Part shown: positions 1-11,395 of the stretch, piece after piece | Position numbering within the stretch: the first letter of the stretch is position 1 | Layout of the letters: every line of letters begins with the position of its first letter | DNA from: Mesodorylaimus sp. YZB2_4 | Lineage: Eukaryota > Nematoda > Enoplea > Dorylaimida > Dorylaimidae | Assembly: GCA_030248295.1 (NCBI GenBank) | Contig: JASANH010001108.1 | Location: 1-64,000, forward strand | Length of the DNA: 64,000 nt | Reading direction: 5' to 3' | The notes under the pieces: model-generated | Databases searched by the model: none | Told to the model about the DNA's origin: nothing | What the model saw: only the letters and a program-made list of their open reading frames with translations | Made by a program: the position numbers and the translations under genes

Positions 1-1890
1 GCATTGTGCGCACAGCGCGCTCGACTCCACTAGCTTTGACTGGGCGATTCGCTAGCGTGTAATGATGAATGCTGATTTTAATAAAGTATATCTTGGTCTT
101 GGACGCCAATAATTCGGCAGCATTATCCGTTTGCAAAAAAGTGGGAGTATTGCTCGCATTCGAATAGATTTGATCAAAGCCATCGATCGTTGTATGAACT
201 CTACGATCCTTGATGGGTATGACCCACAGTCGTTCAGAGAAATGATCGCGAATAATGAGCAAGTGGCTGACGTCGTCATTGTCCGCTCGCAAATCGGAAA
301 TGTCCATATGATTGGCTTGGTGAAAATCGTTTGGGGCGATAGCGATCACTTTGTCCCTGGTGAATCGACGACGTCACGAGTCAATGTATAAGCATTAAGG
401 CTGGAAAGAAAATGCTCGACTTGCCGCCTCGACACGCCGCCTTGCCGCCTCAGACCGTGGTCGATGGCGCTTCTGTACAGCTTATCTACACAACAGTAGG
501 CGCCGGGCCTTTGGTGTACAGAGCAATGAGTTTATGCGCGACATCAATCATTGTTAGTCTTTTCGAGTGATGCTTCTATAATTTTTTCCAACCTAGTTCG
601 TTCGACAAATTTTTGACTCAGTTCAGCTACAGTATTTGGTGTTAAGCCAAGAACATAGGCGAGTACTTGGTCGTTCTGCTCACGCAATACCAACCATTAA
701 ATAGCGCCTGTGGCGGCAGCCGGATTGCAACAATGACGATTGCGACTCCTCACGCCCAAACATACGCAACAAGTCACGTGATAGGCCACGTGAATAGAGT
801 AGTTTTTCTTGACGTCAGCCAGGTCTCGCAAGTCTCGCAATAAAAACCAACCCCACGCTCGGCTTTCATGGTGGCATAATAAAAGAGTGAGCGAGCGAAG
901 TTGCTACTATCAGTTCAAGTTTTGGACCATTAATAAATTAATGTATTAAAGTCTTGTCAGCTCAAAGCATGAAGGCACAAACGTCTTCATTCTCGCAAGC
1001 GTCTTATCGAGCATATAAACCATGACCCTGGGCCGATGCGCCAGTCATGCCCAGTTATGAACAGTCTGAGGACCCCCAAATTGTCTAGTGTCACCCCAGA
1101 TGGCGCCTATTGATCAGCACTCCCGATACTGGGGTGAAGTTGGCTCAAACTGATTCATATTTGGTCCAAGATTTGCCTCCCTTCGATGGAATCATTGTCG
1201 ATAGGCACCGCCAAGGACAAATTTCACGTAATTATGCAAGCTCATTTCTGACGATTAGGGTCAAAAACGGCGAGTCGAGATAGCAAGTACGAATTTTTCG
1301 CCTTGTCGGGCTTGTTTTGTGTTGAATATACCAAGGTCACGTGCTCTCTCGACGAATCGAGGCATATGGTTGCCGTGTGAATGGAGATGTTCATGCTTTC
1401 CAATCCATTCATTTTAGATTTTGTTCATTGCTTAGGTGGCTGGATGTACTTGTTTTGTTTTGTGTATAGAAACACCTAGTTGGTCTAACTCCTGGGTCCA
1501 CAGACCCAACGTATCTTATAACACAGGGCGAAATGGTTTTATCTGCATATCTCGACAACCAGCCATTATTTTGCAAAAATCGTAGGATCATAGGTTGACA
1601 GGTAGGGCAAGCTACTACCGAATATTATCGAAATCTGCCGCGCGGTTTTTAAATGGCAGCCTAAAACCCTTAAAAAAGTGCACAAAAACAATAATAACTT
1701 CAATTGAAACATGATTTGCACAAAAGAAGGACCTATCTTCTAGCACAGGCATCGTACAGTTGCTGCTTGATGCTGCGAACAGTCGGACCAACACGGGCGG
1801 TTAAACATACACTGACACATAATCAAATCTTCTTCCCATCTATCGCATATTATTGCGAATGCGAAAAAAAAACTTTTGTTTTCATAAATT
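1..1890. other. Mostly non-coding, unexplained sequence
   Basis: No recognisable gene covers this stretch. It holds an 86-codon open frame at 131-391 (+) with no family I recognise, and three imperfect copies of a TTGCCGCCTC-like motif near 420-450. Two CACGTGA motifs sit close together at about 774-792. Apart from the short minus-strand coding fragment at 544-697 I see nothing I can support. Confidence 0.4.
544..697 (-). pseudogene. Short unidentified coding fragment
   Basis: Read on the minus strand this gives an uninterrupted run of about 47 residues ending in a stop at 544-546. The composition looks coding (it contains LREQNDQVLAYVLGL and LSQKFVERTRLEKI) and is mostly helix-forming with heptad-like leucines. 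No start codon or upstream exon is evident. It is probably the C-terminal exon or relic of a mobile-element gene, but I do not recognise the family. Confidence 0.25.
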
Positions 1891-1895
1891 TGAAT

Positions 1896-2165
1896 TCAAA
1901 AATCGAACTCATTCAAGGCATTGAAGAATGAGTTCATACTTTCATCTATTAGGCCGTCTTTGTTGATTCCAGGCTCTTCAGCTACCTCAAAGCCGAATCC
2001 ATTGACCTCCGACACAATGATGTCGTTGTTGTTGTTGTAGCTGGGGGCCAGCGGCGCTAGATCTTCGACCCCCATGGTCGACTCCTTCTCCACATTCTCT
2101 GACGCTGGCGCTGGCGCTTGCGTTGGCGTTGGTGCTGACGCTGTCAATTCGATCAGGACCAACAT
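1896..2165 (-). CDS. Small Ala/Pro-rich acidic protein, function unknown
   Basis: An 89-codon ORF with a genuine ATG. Residues 1-10 are hydrophobic (MLVLIELTAS), followed by an Ala/Pro/Thr-rich stretch from a degenerate GCx repeat. The rest is acidic and ends FNALNEFDF. It lies just downstream, on the same strand, of the PolB relic at 2309-3573, about 140 bases from its stop. That makes a further gene or last exon of the same mobile element plausible. I recognise no family. The alternative is a chance ORF caused by the GC-rich repeat. Confidence 0.3.
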   Translation of the reverse strand: MLVLIELTASAPTPTQAPAPASENVEKESTMGVEDLAPLAPSYNNNNDIIVSEVNGFGFEVAEEPGINKDGLIDESMNSFFNALNEFDF

Positions 2166-2308
2166 GGCTTGGAAGGCCGGTGCCGCGTGGAGTAATGGAT
2201 TAATTGACTAGAGTGGTGGATTAAGTAAAGTTATGATGTTTATCATAATGGATACTTGATCATCTCGATTTAAATTAGCAACGGCAACGTTCTATTATTT
2301 TCGACGCA

Positions 2309-3573
2309 TCAGCGTTTCGCGTAGAAATTTTGAATTCTTATCTTACTTTGACAATATGTAACGACGTCGTTTCGAATCGTTCGAATTCCACTATTTATCA
2401 CCTCGGTTCGAGCGTCAGTTTCATTGTTAATGATTTTGTCGAAATTTTTAAAAGTCAAAATACTGGCGCTCTTAGCCTGTTGAACACCTTTGCACGCCAC
2501 TTCGTCCTTTTCGTTTGAATCGGCTTCCGGCACGACTATATACAATTTCGAAGCGACCTCCATGTATTTGCAACAGATTTTTCCAACTTTTACAAACATG
2601 GTATGTAAAAATTACGTTGGCATTGATTCCGTTTTAGGATCGAACTTACTTAATAGGCCCAGGGTCCTTTTGTCGATTGGGTCCAGTACAAAGAATTCTT
2701 TTTCTAATTCCTCAAATTCGGCCAGCTTGTCTCTAGGAACGGCATCTTTTAAAGTTTCCTTGGCGAGAGCCAAATAAATCGAGTCCGTATCGCTTTCCAG
2801 AAAATCGTACAAGTCTTTGGGTATGAATTTTTGCAAAACGTCTGTGATGAAACTCGTCTTGGCGTCTCTCCAACGACGGCCTTGCGCTAAACGATCACTG
2901 ATAACCCGCCAGTCATGCTGTCGTAGAATTCTTGGCACAAGTAGGCTTCTTTCTCGTTGAACAGCCTGAAAGGTGACGTCGGGTGCAGCTGTTGCATACG
3001 TCGGAACAAAGTTTTCATGCTGACTCCAGGTAAGCTCAAGCATTCTTTAAATATATCGATACCGAAATCCTCGTAAAAAATTTCGGCCATATTTTGACTG
3101 GCCATCAGGAAAGGACCTACGTCAGACACGTTGTAAATCTTTGTAAACTCGAGGAGATTTTTCACTGCCATCTGTTCCCAAATCGCTTTTGTGGCCGAGT
3201 AATCTTCGTCTGAAATTTGCTCTTTTTTCAAGGTATTGTAGAAACAAGATTTGGGTGGGGGCTCGGTGACAGATTCCAATTTAGTAGGGTCGCGAAGAAG
3301 CTCGTACGGGTAGCACAGTTTGGTCTCCCCATTCTGGCAGTAAGTTCGAATGAAAGTGTCCGAAGTTATGCCCAGGCCCGTATAGGCCATAACGTCCACG
3401 AAACGAAGCTCCCCAGTAGCCAAACAAGCGATAGTGCCGCCGCAGTTGATGCTTTTCGGCCATGGACAAGTTTGTTCAGTCTTGTTAGCATTGCATCGAA
3501 CGTCGCGCACTTTCTGAACCATCTGGGGGGAAAGGAATTTTTTTGACCACATTTAAATCGTACCGCCCCTAAA
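2309..3573 (-). pseudogene. Maverick/Polinton-type family B DNA polymerase, C-terminal part, decayed (copy A)
   Basis: PolB of virus-like Maverick/Polinton transposons copies the element DNA by protein-primed synthesis. An intron acceptor (cttattttag) precedes an exon that begins with a YDLN exonuclease-II-like motif. An A-run frameshift follows, then CLATGELRFVD, a CYPYELL segment and the DSMTGG segment typical of this family. Next come the catalytic DTDS motif (ESDTDSIYLAL, near 2800) and the C-terminal SKLYIVV...CKGVQ block, ending at 2309. The palm region expected between DSMTGG and DTDS, which holds motif A and the NSxYG motif B, is missing, and the frame changes there at about 2900. One in-frame TAA lies at 2612-2614. 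No neighbouring membrane-protein gene is visible. Family assignment is confident; it is clearly non-functional. Confidence 0.85.
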
Positions 3574-3819
3574 ATAAGAACACAAATGATGAGATACACC
3601 AATCACAATACCAAACATTTCTTGGATATTGTTAAATGCCCTAAAAAGTTAGATCAATAATCGACAGGAACAGAGATCAACAAAAACCAGGAACAGAGAT
3701 CAATAAATGATGAGATCTCTTTGAGTCCGACGAAGCGCATTATTTAAATTGCTGAAAGTTGACCAGACGGCCTTGTACACAATAGGCGAGGGCATTGTCT
3801 ACCGAGGTCAACCTTAGAG

Positions 3820-3942
3820 TCACTTGTTCATGAGCTTGGCGAAATGATCGGCTTCATCCATTTGCCCGCTATCTTTATTCACTTCGAACAGGACCTGAAA
3901 TACAAGAAGTATAACGGCAATTGCTATACGCATGGTACCCAT
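3820..3942 (-). CDS. 40-codon ORF with signal-like N-terminus
   Basis: This frame begins ATG and has a second Met at codon 4, followed by a hydrophobic stretch (IAIAVILLVFQVLF). It then gives a polar tail ending HFAKLMNK and a stop. The look is of a short secreted or membrane peptide. However, a good intron acceptor (ttgtatttcag) sits inside the hydrophobic stretch, so the downstream half may instead be a terminal exon. No homologue is recognised. Confidence 0.2.
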   Translation of the reverse strand: MGTMRIAIAVILLVFQVLFEVNKDSGQMDEADHFAKLMNK

Positions 3943-4963
3943 CACGAAAATCTTTCACCGACTACCATCTAGCTCCGAGAAGAGGAAACATCCAACTTTT
4001 AGAAGTTATTGGCCGTTTAAGCGTTCCGCCTCACGTAAAGATTGCGAAAAAGGCTAACAGACTTGATCTCCGGCTATGAGAAATCTAAAAAAACACATAA
4101 AAAAAAGCCTTACCTTTTTTATTTAGCGTCCTCCTTCGCAAAATTATTGACTGCAGATCGGTGGTCCAATGTGAATTTATGTGGCTCACACAAATAACAC
4201 TGAAGAGCCAAATCATTAAGTCGATAAAATCCAAGAAGTTGATAAAGAGACATCAATCGACCATCCCGCTAGCATTCTCAGTCAAAAAAAACAAAAATAA
4301 CATCATCGATTTTTTTTAAATTCAATTTCGAGGTATGACTCTTGGAAAGTACACGAGTGCAGAGAATGCACTAAAACTCGAAGTTATTGCATTTGCTGCA
4401 CCTGCCTCCACTACTCCAGCGTGGAAAATTTTGCTACACCTGGTCGTTTATAGTGCCACAAAATTCGCTACTCGAGCGCAGAGAGTAGAGAGTAGTACAG
4501 CATCCAGCCTAACTCAATATTACCATGTGCGCTACTCCTACCTGAGGGATAGGTGTAGAAATTTTGTTGACTATAAATCCGCCCAGACACTCGCTGAATC
4601 AGGACACAATCCTTGGGACTAGCAGGGGAAAAAGAAATATCCATCATAAAATGGTGCCTCATAGATATTTTATTATTTGAAAAATGCAAAATTTAATGGT
4701 AAGGAAAAGAATGATAAGGTAATTTCGAAGAAGACCATGGAAAAATAAAAACCAGTAAACAATTTTTTATAGGAGGTCTGCTGTCACGTCGCCGGGGGCC
4801 AAGGACGATGTCAATGTTTAAAAAAAATTTTCTTCTTGAATTTTCATTAAAATGCAGAGGGGGCCTGATTTATGACCAATTGCATTACAAGCAATGTCTG
4901 ATAGCCCGATCCGCAGTTTTTTATCGGATTAGTGACCCGTTAGATTATTGAAACGACAAGGAT

Positions 4964-5429
4964 TTGGTACAAGCTTCATTCGAAACTGGTGAATTACAGC
5001 TGATTCGAGAAATTGAGATTAAATTAAATGAATTGAATTGTCAGAAATTCTGCAATAGCCAGGTTTTTAAGATATTCGTCGACGGCTCAGGCGGAAAATT
5101 GAAGTCGAATTGTCGGGAATGTCGGCCAAATTATCAACAACAACAACAGCAACTCAAACTCGATCTCACTTCCAACAAAAAACCGAAATGAAAATTTATC
5201 GAATCATCGGATTTTTATCAAAAACGGGAAGGTAGAAAAATTTTTGGCATCGATGTGGCGAGGTGAAAATTCTATTTATTTTTTTATTGCTTTTTTAAGG
5301 GTACTGGCTGGCGAACAGCGGCAAGAAGCGTATATACACGAACGCGCCAAATTCATTTTAGCGGGACCTTTGAATTTGGCTGAGTCCAATAATGAACTAT
5401 TGGCGGCCAGAGTTGATCCCAATCATTGA
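4964..5429 (+). CDS. Possible two-exon Polinton accessory gene, unidentified
   Basis: Two open stretches with coding-like composition lie in tandem. The first, 4964-5191, contains cysteines (NCQKFCNSQ, NCRECRPNY) and a Gln run. The second follows a plausible acceptor (gcttttttaag, near 5298) and ends LLAARVDPNH with a stop at 5427-5429. They lie 33 bases upstream of the membrane-protein gene at 5463 on the same strand. I infer that they belong to the same Polinton-like element. The frames do not obviously splice in phase, and I recognise no domain. Confidence 0.25.
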
Positions 5430-5462
5430 CCATGGCCGTCATGTAAACACCAACATTTACCT

Positions 5463-5957
5463 ATGGAATTTCTCGACCCTGTTGTAGCCGGTATTTCAAA
5501 ATTACCGCCCGCATCAACTTCAGGTTCGTCAACTGATTCAACACTATCGACAGAAACATCAAAACTAGCCACTTTGAAAACCACCCCCATCGCCCATCAT
5601 TTTTTCATCATCAAGACCCCCCCAAAAAGTTCAGCTCCTTCGATTCCTTCTTCATCGCCATCCGATATCGATGCATCTCTTTTGGTTTCATCACCATCAA
5701 GTTCGAATAAATTGAGTGCATCGATGACGATCAGCGCGCAAGAAATGACCACGTCTACAAAAATCGTCAGACTTTTTCAAACCGAATTCGATGTAAAAGA
5801 CATCATCTTCACATCACTCTTCGGATTTTCAATTCTTATAATTATGATGAGTTTATTAATTTTTCTAATCCATCAATTCTGTTATTATATCGACAATACC
5901 AATCATCGAGTCCATCGACGTGGATGGGGACGATCCTGCGCATCCTTGGACGCGTGA
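5463..5957 (+). CDS. Ser/Thr-rich single-pass membrane protein of a Polinton-like element
   Basis: A 164-codon ORF from a genuine ATG. Residues ~15-105 are very rich in Ser, Thr and Pro, as in an O-glycosylated stalk. The juxtamembrane segment FDVKDIIF is followed by a strongly hydrophobic helix (residues ~118-142), then a short Cys/Tyr-containing tail. In another frame an open stretch continues to 6185, so the cytoplasmic tail may be longer by splicing or frameshift. It is convergent with the PolB gene whose stop is at 6253. The same layout, with the F-x-[VL]-K-D motif before the helix, recurs at 13575-13958 (-) and 26405-26854 (+). It may be a virion-surface, fusion or budding protein of the element, which is inference only. 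Confidence 0.55.
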   Translation: MEFLDPVVAGISKLPPASTSGSSTDSTLSTETSKLATLKTTPIAHHFFIIKTPPKSSAPSIPSSSPSDIDASLLVSSPSSSNKLSASMTISAQEMTTSTKIVRLFQTEFDVKDIIFTSLFGFSILIIMMSLLIFLIHQFCYYIDNTNHRVHRRGWGRSCASLDA

Positions 5958-6252
5958 AACGTATTCTCGATGGAAAGGATTCCAAGCAATCAACCAACAT
6001 TACACGGCTCTCCCGCTGGTCCCATCTTGCAACCTTTCGATCAATCAGCACTGGATCTCATTTTCCTGGATAGTATTGATGCTAATCGTCAACCAGATCA
6101 TGCCCCAATTAGCGCCGCTAGGTCTGGTGAATATGTATTCGTACAGCTACACCCAGTCCCGATAGAGCAGAGAACCATTGTGTGAATTTTTGTTGTTGCT
6201 GAAAAAGGTCCAATTCTTTCACGAATATAATTTTATTTTCAAAAAACACAAT

Positions 6253-8006
6253 TTAGAAATCTAAGGCGTTCGTGTGCACGCCTTCAGGGGTAGAAGCCTC
6301 TTTTATGTACAAAGGGGTTAGGGCTTTCTTGGCGATTTTACAACTATACACATTACCATCCCATTTAAGACAGTTAAAACCCCTGTTTTCTATCACAGTG
6401 CTTCGATTTGAAAATATGGCCTCCATGTAGTCGACTTTAAGAAGTCGATTAATTTTCGAAGCGCCTTCACATTTCCCATCAATCGAACCATCGCCACGTT
6501 CAAGCAAGTACGTTTTTAAATTTGGCGCCACGCAAGAGACGGCGTCTTGATACTCGCATTCCCATCGTAGTGGCTCGCTAAAAAATGTGGGGTTTATTCA
6601 TCCAGCGCTTTTATGCGACTTATCACTCCTTGATTCTTATTCATACGGCGCGTAGTTAGTACAGCGCTCAAAGCAGTGCATTATAGCCGATGTGGGGCAG
6701 TTCGATTCGGGGCGGTGGGACGCGGTGTGGTCCCGTTTGCATACAGATAGTGTGGGATACAGTACATCTACTTACAATTTACGCTTGTCCTTCGAAGCTA
6801 AAATTTTCTCCTTGACCCGTAGGTACTCGTCTTTGTGTTCTTCCAAGACGAGGTCATCCAGTTTCGAATAACATTCAGAAAATAAACACGAATCTAAAAA
6901 GTGAAAATTTAAACCTTAAACCTCGCTTTGAAGTGACTGAACTCAACGGATTCGTGAAAAAAGCTAATTACTAACCTAAACAGTAGCAGCCCCCGCCAAA
7001 GTCGGTTTTCCAGCACCCATTTACTGGTATCGACCGGAAAAATGTGGATTCGGTCGCCAAAAAATCAAATGACAAACTTATAGCCGAATCGATTCAGTTC
7101 AATTTCTAGGCAAAAGCGGAAAAAGAAAAGTTAATTTTTTTCTAGCAGGTCAGAAAGAAAAACATGAAACGTACTGGCTAGATTCAAAACCGATATGGCC
7201 AGTTGGATCCCAACGGAATAGACGGCCGTCTTTTCAACCATGACCAATTCGTAGAGTCGACCTTCCACTATCGCGCTTGTGTGTCAGAAACGTGGATGAG
7301 AGGCCAGTTTTGAAGCCGTGTCAGCATCGACGATCCTCACCTCCTTGTGTTCCGTGCGATCGATGCAAGTCACGCCGTATATCGAATTGCCTGAAAATTC
7401 GAAGACCAGCATCGCTCATGTTAACAGAAAGAGCGATAATAGATGGCGCGACTGATGTTGTCGATTTCGCAATAGCACTTTTCCACCAAGTGGCGCACAT
7501 AAGTGGTAAGTAGAGTCAATTGACGGCCAGCCAAAATGCTAACGAGCAGCTTTTGGGGTTGTTTGAGTAATTTGTTGGCTTCAACGTACTCTTTATCGGA
7601 CCAGATAGGTCAGACCTCCCAGAAAATTGAAGCAAAGTTTGTAACAGTTGACTGTATGACAGACTGCCTGCCCACCCGCCCGGCTAGCTGCATGCATGAG
7701 TGCATGACTACCTGTTGTCCTCCTTGCTCCCTATCTAAATAAACCATCTCTTACCGACTTTCTTGTGAAGATAGATTGGTGGAAATCTGGAATTTCCTCA
7801 CGATATTGATCCGACACGCGAACGTTGGAGGTGACAAAGCCAGAAAATTCACCGCTGAGAATTTTTCTGAGAATTTGTTGTCCATTCATTCGATTCGGTA
7901 GTTTGAATTTTGGAAATTTTGAAAAAAGACAGAAAACAGTGGTGTGCGCGCTCTTTTTGGCGATCTGTCCATGTTCTAGTGTACATTGCCTCGAATGGAG
8001 ACCCAA
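6253..8006 (-). pseudogene. Polinton-type family B DNA polymerase, C-terminal half, multi-exon (copy B)
   Basis: Minus-strand exons read in family order. A GEFSGFVTSNVRV segment (near 7850) comes first. A KLLVSILAGRQ segment (near 7550) follows, then motif B NSIYG with TCIDR (near 7370). Next is the segment ending ISVLNLAS and a donor near 7180. An exon starting within the motif-C aspartate/serine (about 6895) follows after an intron. The final exon, 6253-6577, holds APNLKTYLLE and the terminal VHTNALDF. Introns fall at the same places as in the plus-strand copy D. Several frames change between exons, so it is probably a pseudogene. Its stop is 67 bases from the end of the convergent membrane-protein region. 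The N-terminal exons at 9926-11201 are on the same strand and may be the other end of the same gene. Confidence 0.8.
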
Positions 8007-8212
8007 ATGGAATTAATGGTCCCTCCATCGAATGGAGATGGGAAGCCTGATGGAGACTGTCTTCATTCCTGCCGCACGTGACGAGAGGACTTGGAAATTA
8101 ATTCTGAATCCTTGTATTTTGGAATATTTCGAGAAAAATCGGCCAGTTTTGGCCATTTAGGAGGTACAGGCTCGTGAGCTTTTATGTAAATTCGATGAGT
8201 GGAGAAAACCAG

Positions 8213-9023
8213 GTATGTAATATCCGTATTTTACTTATTTCTCAATACTTTTGAGGAGTGGCCTTAAAAAATACAGCATGGCTGTACAATGCACCCTCAC
8301 CGTAAAGAGTCACATTTTGCGGGAGTTCCGTCATCTCACCTGCACTGTTATGAACAAGGTTTGCAAGGTTTCGTCTTTAGCAATCATGTGCTAGATAAAT
8401 TATAGGCCTAGGTATCATCAATCCGTTTATATGTTGGTCCTATTTCAGATATGGAATTCGGATCACGTTGGCTAGAACGGGGATAGGAAATACTTGGTTC
8501 AGCAAAAAAAAAACATGTCGACGCTGGAAAAAGAAAATCAAGTACCTATCGTTCCAACATAATGAAATTCGCGATGATAAGGCATCGCTGGCTCGAGGCA
8601 AACATGATGCTATCGCGGTGTCAGAGTCTATCAGCAACATCAAAGAAGAGAACTAAACAGGTAGAAGATATGATGTTTCAAGCGAATCGATGATCTGTCT
8701 TGGCTAGATAATCAATTATTGGCAATAAGTGTTTACTTATTTTATGTACAGTATGGTACTCTTATTTTGGAATTCCTTTGTGGTGAAAAATTTTCGGTTG
8801 TATCAGTTTGTAAAATTCCCAGTCCGTCAGATATTCTGTAGCTTTTTATTTCAAGAAATCTATATTTTATGTGCACATTTTTCATTATGTAATGCTAAGG
8901 TAAAATATAAGTGGAGACGCGCACATTTTTTCTTGTGCGCAACACTTGGAATGGTCCACAAGGAGCCCGTCTCCATTCGCGATTTCTCCATTTTGTCTCC
9001 ATTTTCGAGTATACATCGCGCTT
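8213..9023 (+). repeat. Dispersed repeat, copy 1 (partner at 61634-62400)
   Basis: Many blocks here reappear in the same order and orientation at 61.6-62.4 kb. Examples are AGCAATCAT, TTTATRTTGGTCCT, AAATCAAGTACCTATC, ATTGGCAA, GGAGACGCGCACATTTTTT and CGCAACACTTGGAATGG. The copies are diverged, with small indels. No coding frame is conserved between them. It sits where the middle of the PolB gene would be expected between the 9.9-11.2 kb and 6.3-8.0 kb exons. Confidence 0.7.
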
Positions 9024-9197
9024 AAAACATACATCCTGACCATTTTTTTTGTTACAGTACCCGAACCTCAGTTTTACCCAAGTTCCAACCGCCCACCATT
9101 TGGACACACGTTTGGTGTCGCTTATGTAGAAGGAATGATCAGCGTGCTGCATCACGTGCAGAGTATCCTCGCCGTCAGAATTATTACCAGTAGTTGG

Positions 9198-9917
9198 CAG
9201 CGTTGCCAGATGCAGCTAGAATCTGCTAGATCTAGCGGATTTTTTGTCCAACAGCAGGAAAAACAGCGGATTGAGTGTTTTAGCGGAATTTGCAGCTAAT
9301 TTAGGGGTTTTCAGCAGATTCTAGCGGATTTATGCCAATCTATGTTTCAGTAGCCTATGCGGGAAGGTTTTTTTAACAGCTCGCCCATTTCTCTGCGACT
9401 TTTAGGACAGTTTGGTTCGTGCATTTAGGTCTGAAGGGTCAGGGTTGACAAGGTATGGAGTACGCAACACAATAATTTCGACCATAGGTCCACGATTTTT
9501 GGATAAAAGACTGTAATTGACAACAAATTTATAGTTGAATGCTCAGTCGGTACCACAGTCCTGCCTTTGGCACTAGAGTGGGTCTCAATAGTGGTTCCCC
9601 AAAATCTGTATTCCGTCCTCCTTGCTTTTATAAATAGAAATTTTCTTTTTCCCGTGTCCCCTGGCTTTCGACCTCCAGCTTGGTATAACCGATCCTTGAA
9701 ATATGTAGTTGATGGTACAGCATCTGGGCATGTATGAGTGAACGTTTTCTCATACGCCGTTATTCGCTGTGTTCCATGTTTTATTTGCTAAAATACCTCA
9801 GTTTTGCGATAAACTTCTAGCGAATTTTCCAGCGGATTTTTTAAAATATCCAGCAGATTTTTAGCCGATTACGAGGTCCCTGGCAGCGAGTTTTCTATTT
9901 CGCATCTGGCAACGCTG
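9198..9917. mobile_element. Non-autonomous hAT-like element with 8-bp TSD
   Basis: The ends are a perfect 16-bp inverted repeat, CAGCGTTGCCAGATGC at 9198-9213 and its complement at 9902-9917. They are flanked by identical 8-bp duplications GTAGTTGG at 9190-9197 and 9918-9925. The homologous site in the partner duplication (near 18285) has a single GTAGTTGG and no insert. Length is 720 bp. Subterminal regions carry many copies of an AGCGGATT-like motif in both orientations. No transposase ORF is present. An 8-bp TSD and CAG..CTG ends are hAT characteristics; the family name is inference. Confidence 0.92.
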
Positions 9918-9925
9918 GTAGTTGG

Positions 9926-11201
9926 CTATTGAGCGGGGCGTCGAATCACTTTTATTTTGACTTCAATACTGTCGGCACCTGTAAACGCAGTATTCCCCAA
10001 GTCGTCATCTTCGTAAAACGTCCAGACTTGGATTCGTATTTGAAAGCACTTCTCCTCGAGTTCTAAATCGACCAAACGGAAAAATACTTGGTAAGCTTGA
10101 AAAAGTTCCTTACCTTTATTTTCATAGTTTTTAAAACTCTTTGTTGTGTGAACTGGTAAACAGCGAAATAGGCAGAGAGCCAACGTATTTTCCTTGGGTT
10201 TCCAGTTTGCGTTATCCTGCAAAAGCGAATAAATGAAAGTATAATTGACCAAAAACGGTAGCAAATCGTTGATTGTCAAATTGGTATTCCCGATCGGAGC
10301 ATTATTGACGTGAATGGCGTATATGCAACAGCTCACGTATAATAAAAACTTCCACCAAAAAAATGGAAAGGAATAAGGTTTCGGTAAATTCGCTCCCCCG
10401 ATTTTTTCATACCTCGCTGTCTTCTCTCAGTGATGAGCAGGATTCGATTAGATCTTCCTCTTCAAGACAGTACCTAGCGATTGCTGATCCACGATTACAG
10501 GGGGTCGTTTTTCATCGAAATCGTGAATGAGTTATGATTGGCTACGAAGCAGCGGACCGTTCTGAAGTATTCATTTTCCTGCTCCTCCTCGGCTTTCTCT
10601 CGCGACAACAAGAATAAAAAGAAAAAGTTAAGCTGGGATATGTGCTCTTGATTCAAAAAAATCCATGACGGAAATGAGTTGGTGTGCGAACTAGGGATTT
10701 ATTTTTCTCTTTTATCCCATTTTATTCATGTTTTGCGAATGCGTGACTCACCATCCGCATCTAGTGTCGCAAATGTTCCAAAATAAGCGGGCCGAATAGA
10801 GGAATGCGAATCGTGTAGACGTCCAACACAGGTTGTTTGTTGGTATGCGTTCGAACCAGCCGCCAATGATGAGATAGGCATTGGAAGATAGTCGCATCAA
10901 AGTCATCGTTGTCAGGATCTAGGTCAAACTCGTCCGCATCTGGGCATTGAATCGGGTCTTCTTCAGGCAAGTCTAATCTAAAAGCTAACGCCCAAGTAGA
11001 ATGAAAGCTATTCTCGTCGTGTCCTTCACCAACAACGTAGAGAACTGCGGCCATTTTCACGATTTCTTCAGTCGGTAAATCAGTAAGTATGTAAGAGCTT
11101 GCTCTCACGAAACCGCACTCGACCAGAACGGAAATAGAAATGAGAAAAGGCACCATCTGTCGCGGGTCAAAGCAAGCGGGCAATGAAAAGACGCCTTTCA
11201 C
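9926..11201 (-). pseudogene. Polinton-type PolB, N-terminal exons (copy C)
   Basis: Three minus-strand exon blocks. 11201-10761 starts near MVPFLISISVL and holds TNKQPVLDVYTIRIPL. 10560-10440 holds VRCFVANHNSF and ends at a GTATG donor. 10336-9926 holds the family hallmark NTLALCLFRCLPVH and then VDLELEEKCFQIRI. In this polymerase family that segment precedes a zinc-finger and exonuclease region. Here it ends RRPAQ-stop next to the hAT-like insertion, with no zinc finger or exonuclease downstream. The order and strand suit it being the 5' end of the gene whose 3' exons lie at 6253-8006. It is head-to-head with the integrase at 11396. Stops in the middle exon suggest decay. Confidence 0.75.
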
Positions 11202-11395
11202 CTCGAATGGACCAGAAGGGGCAGCGACGTCTTCCGCATACCTAACTTGTCGGCCACCTAACCGACGCGGCGTAACGTCCCGCGGCGAGGCGAGGGACAG
11301 CTGTAGGTCTGTAGGTCCTCTGTCTACGTCTCCCGCATCCCTCCTTTCTAATTCAAAAAAGCATATGCCCCAAATTACTAAAGGCCCTGTTTTTT

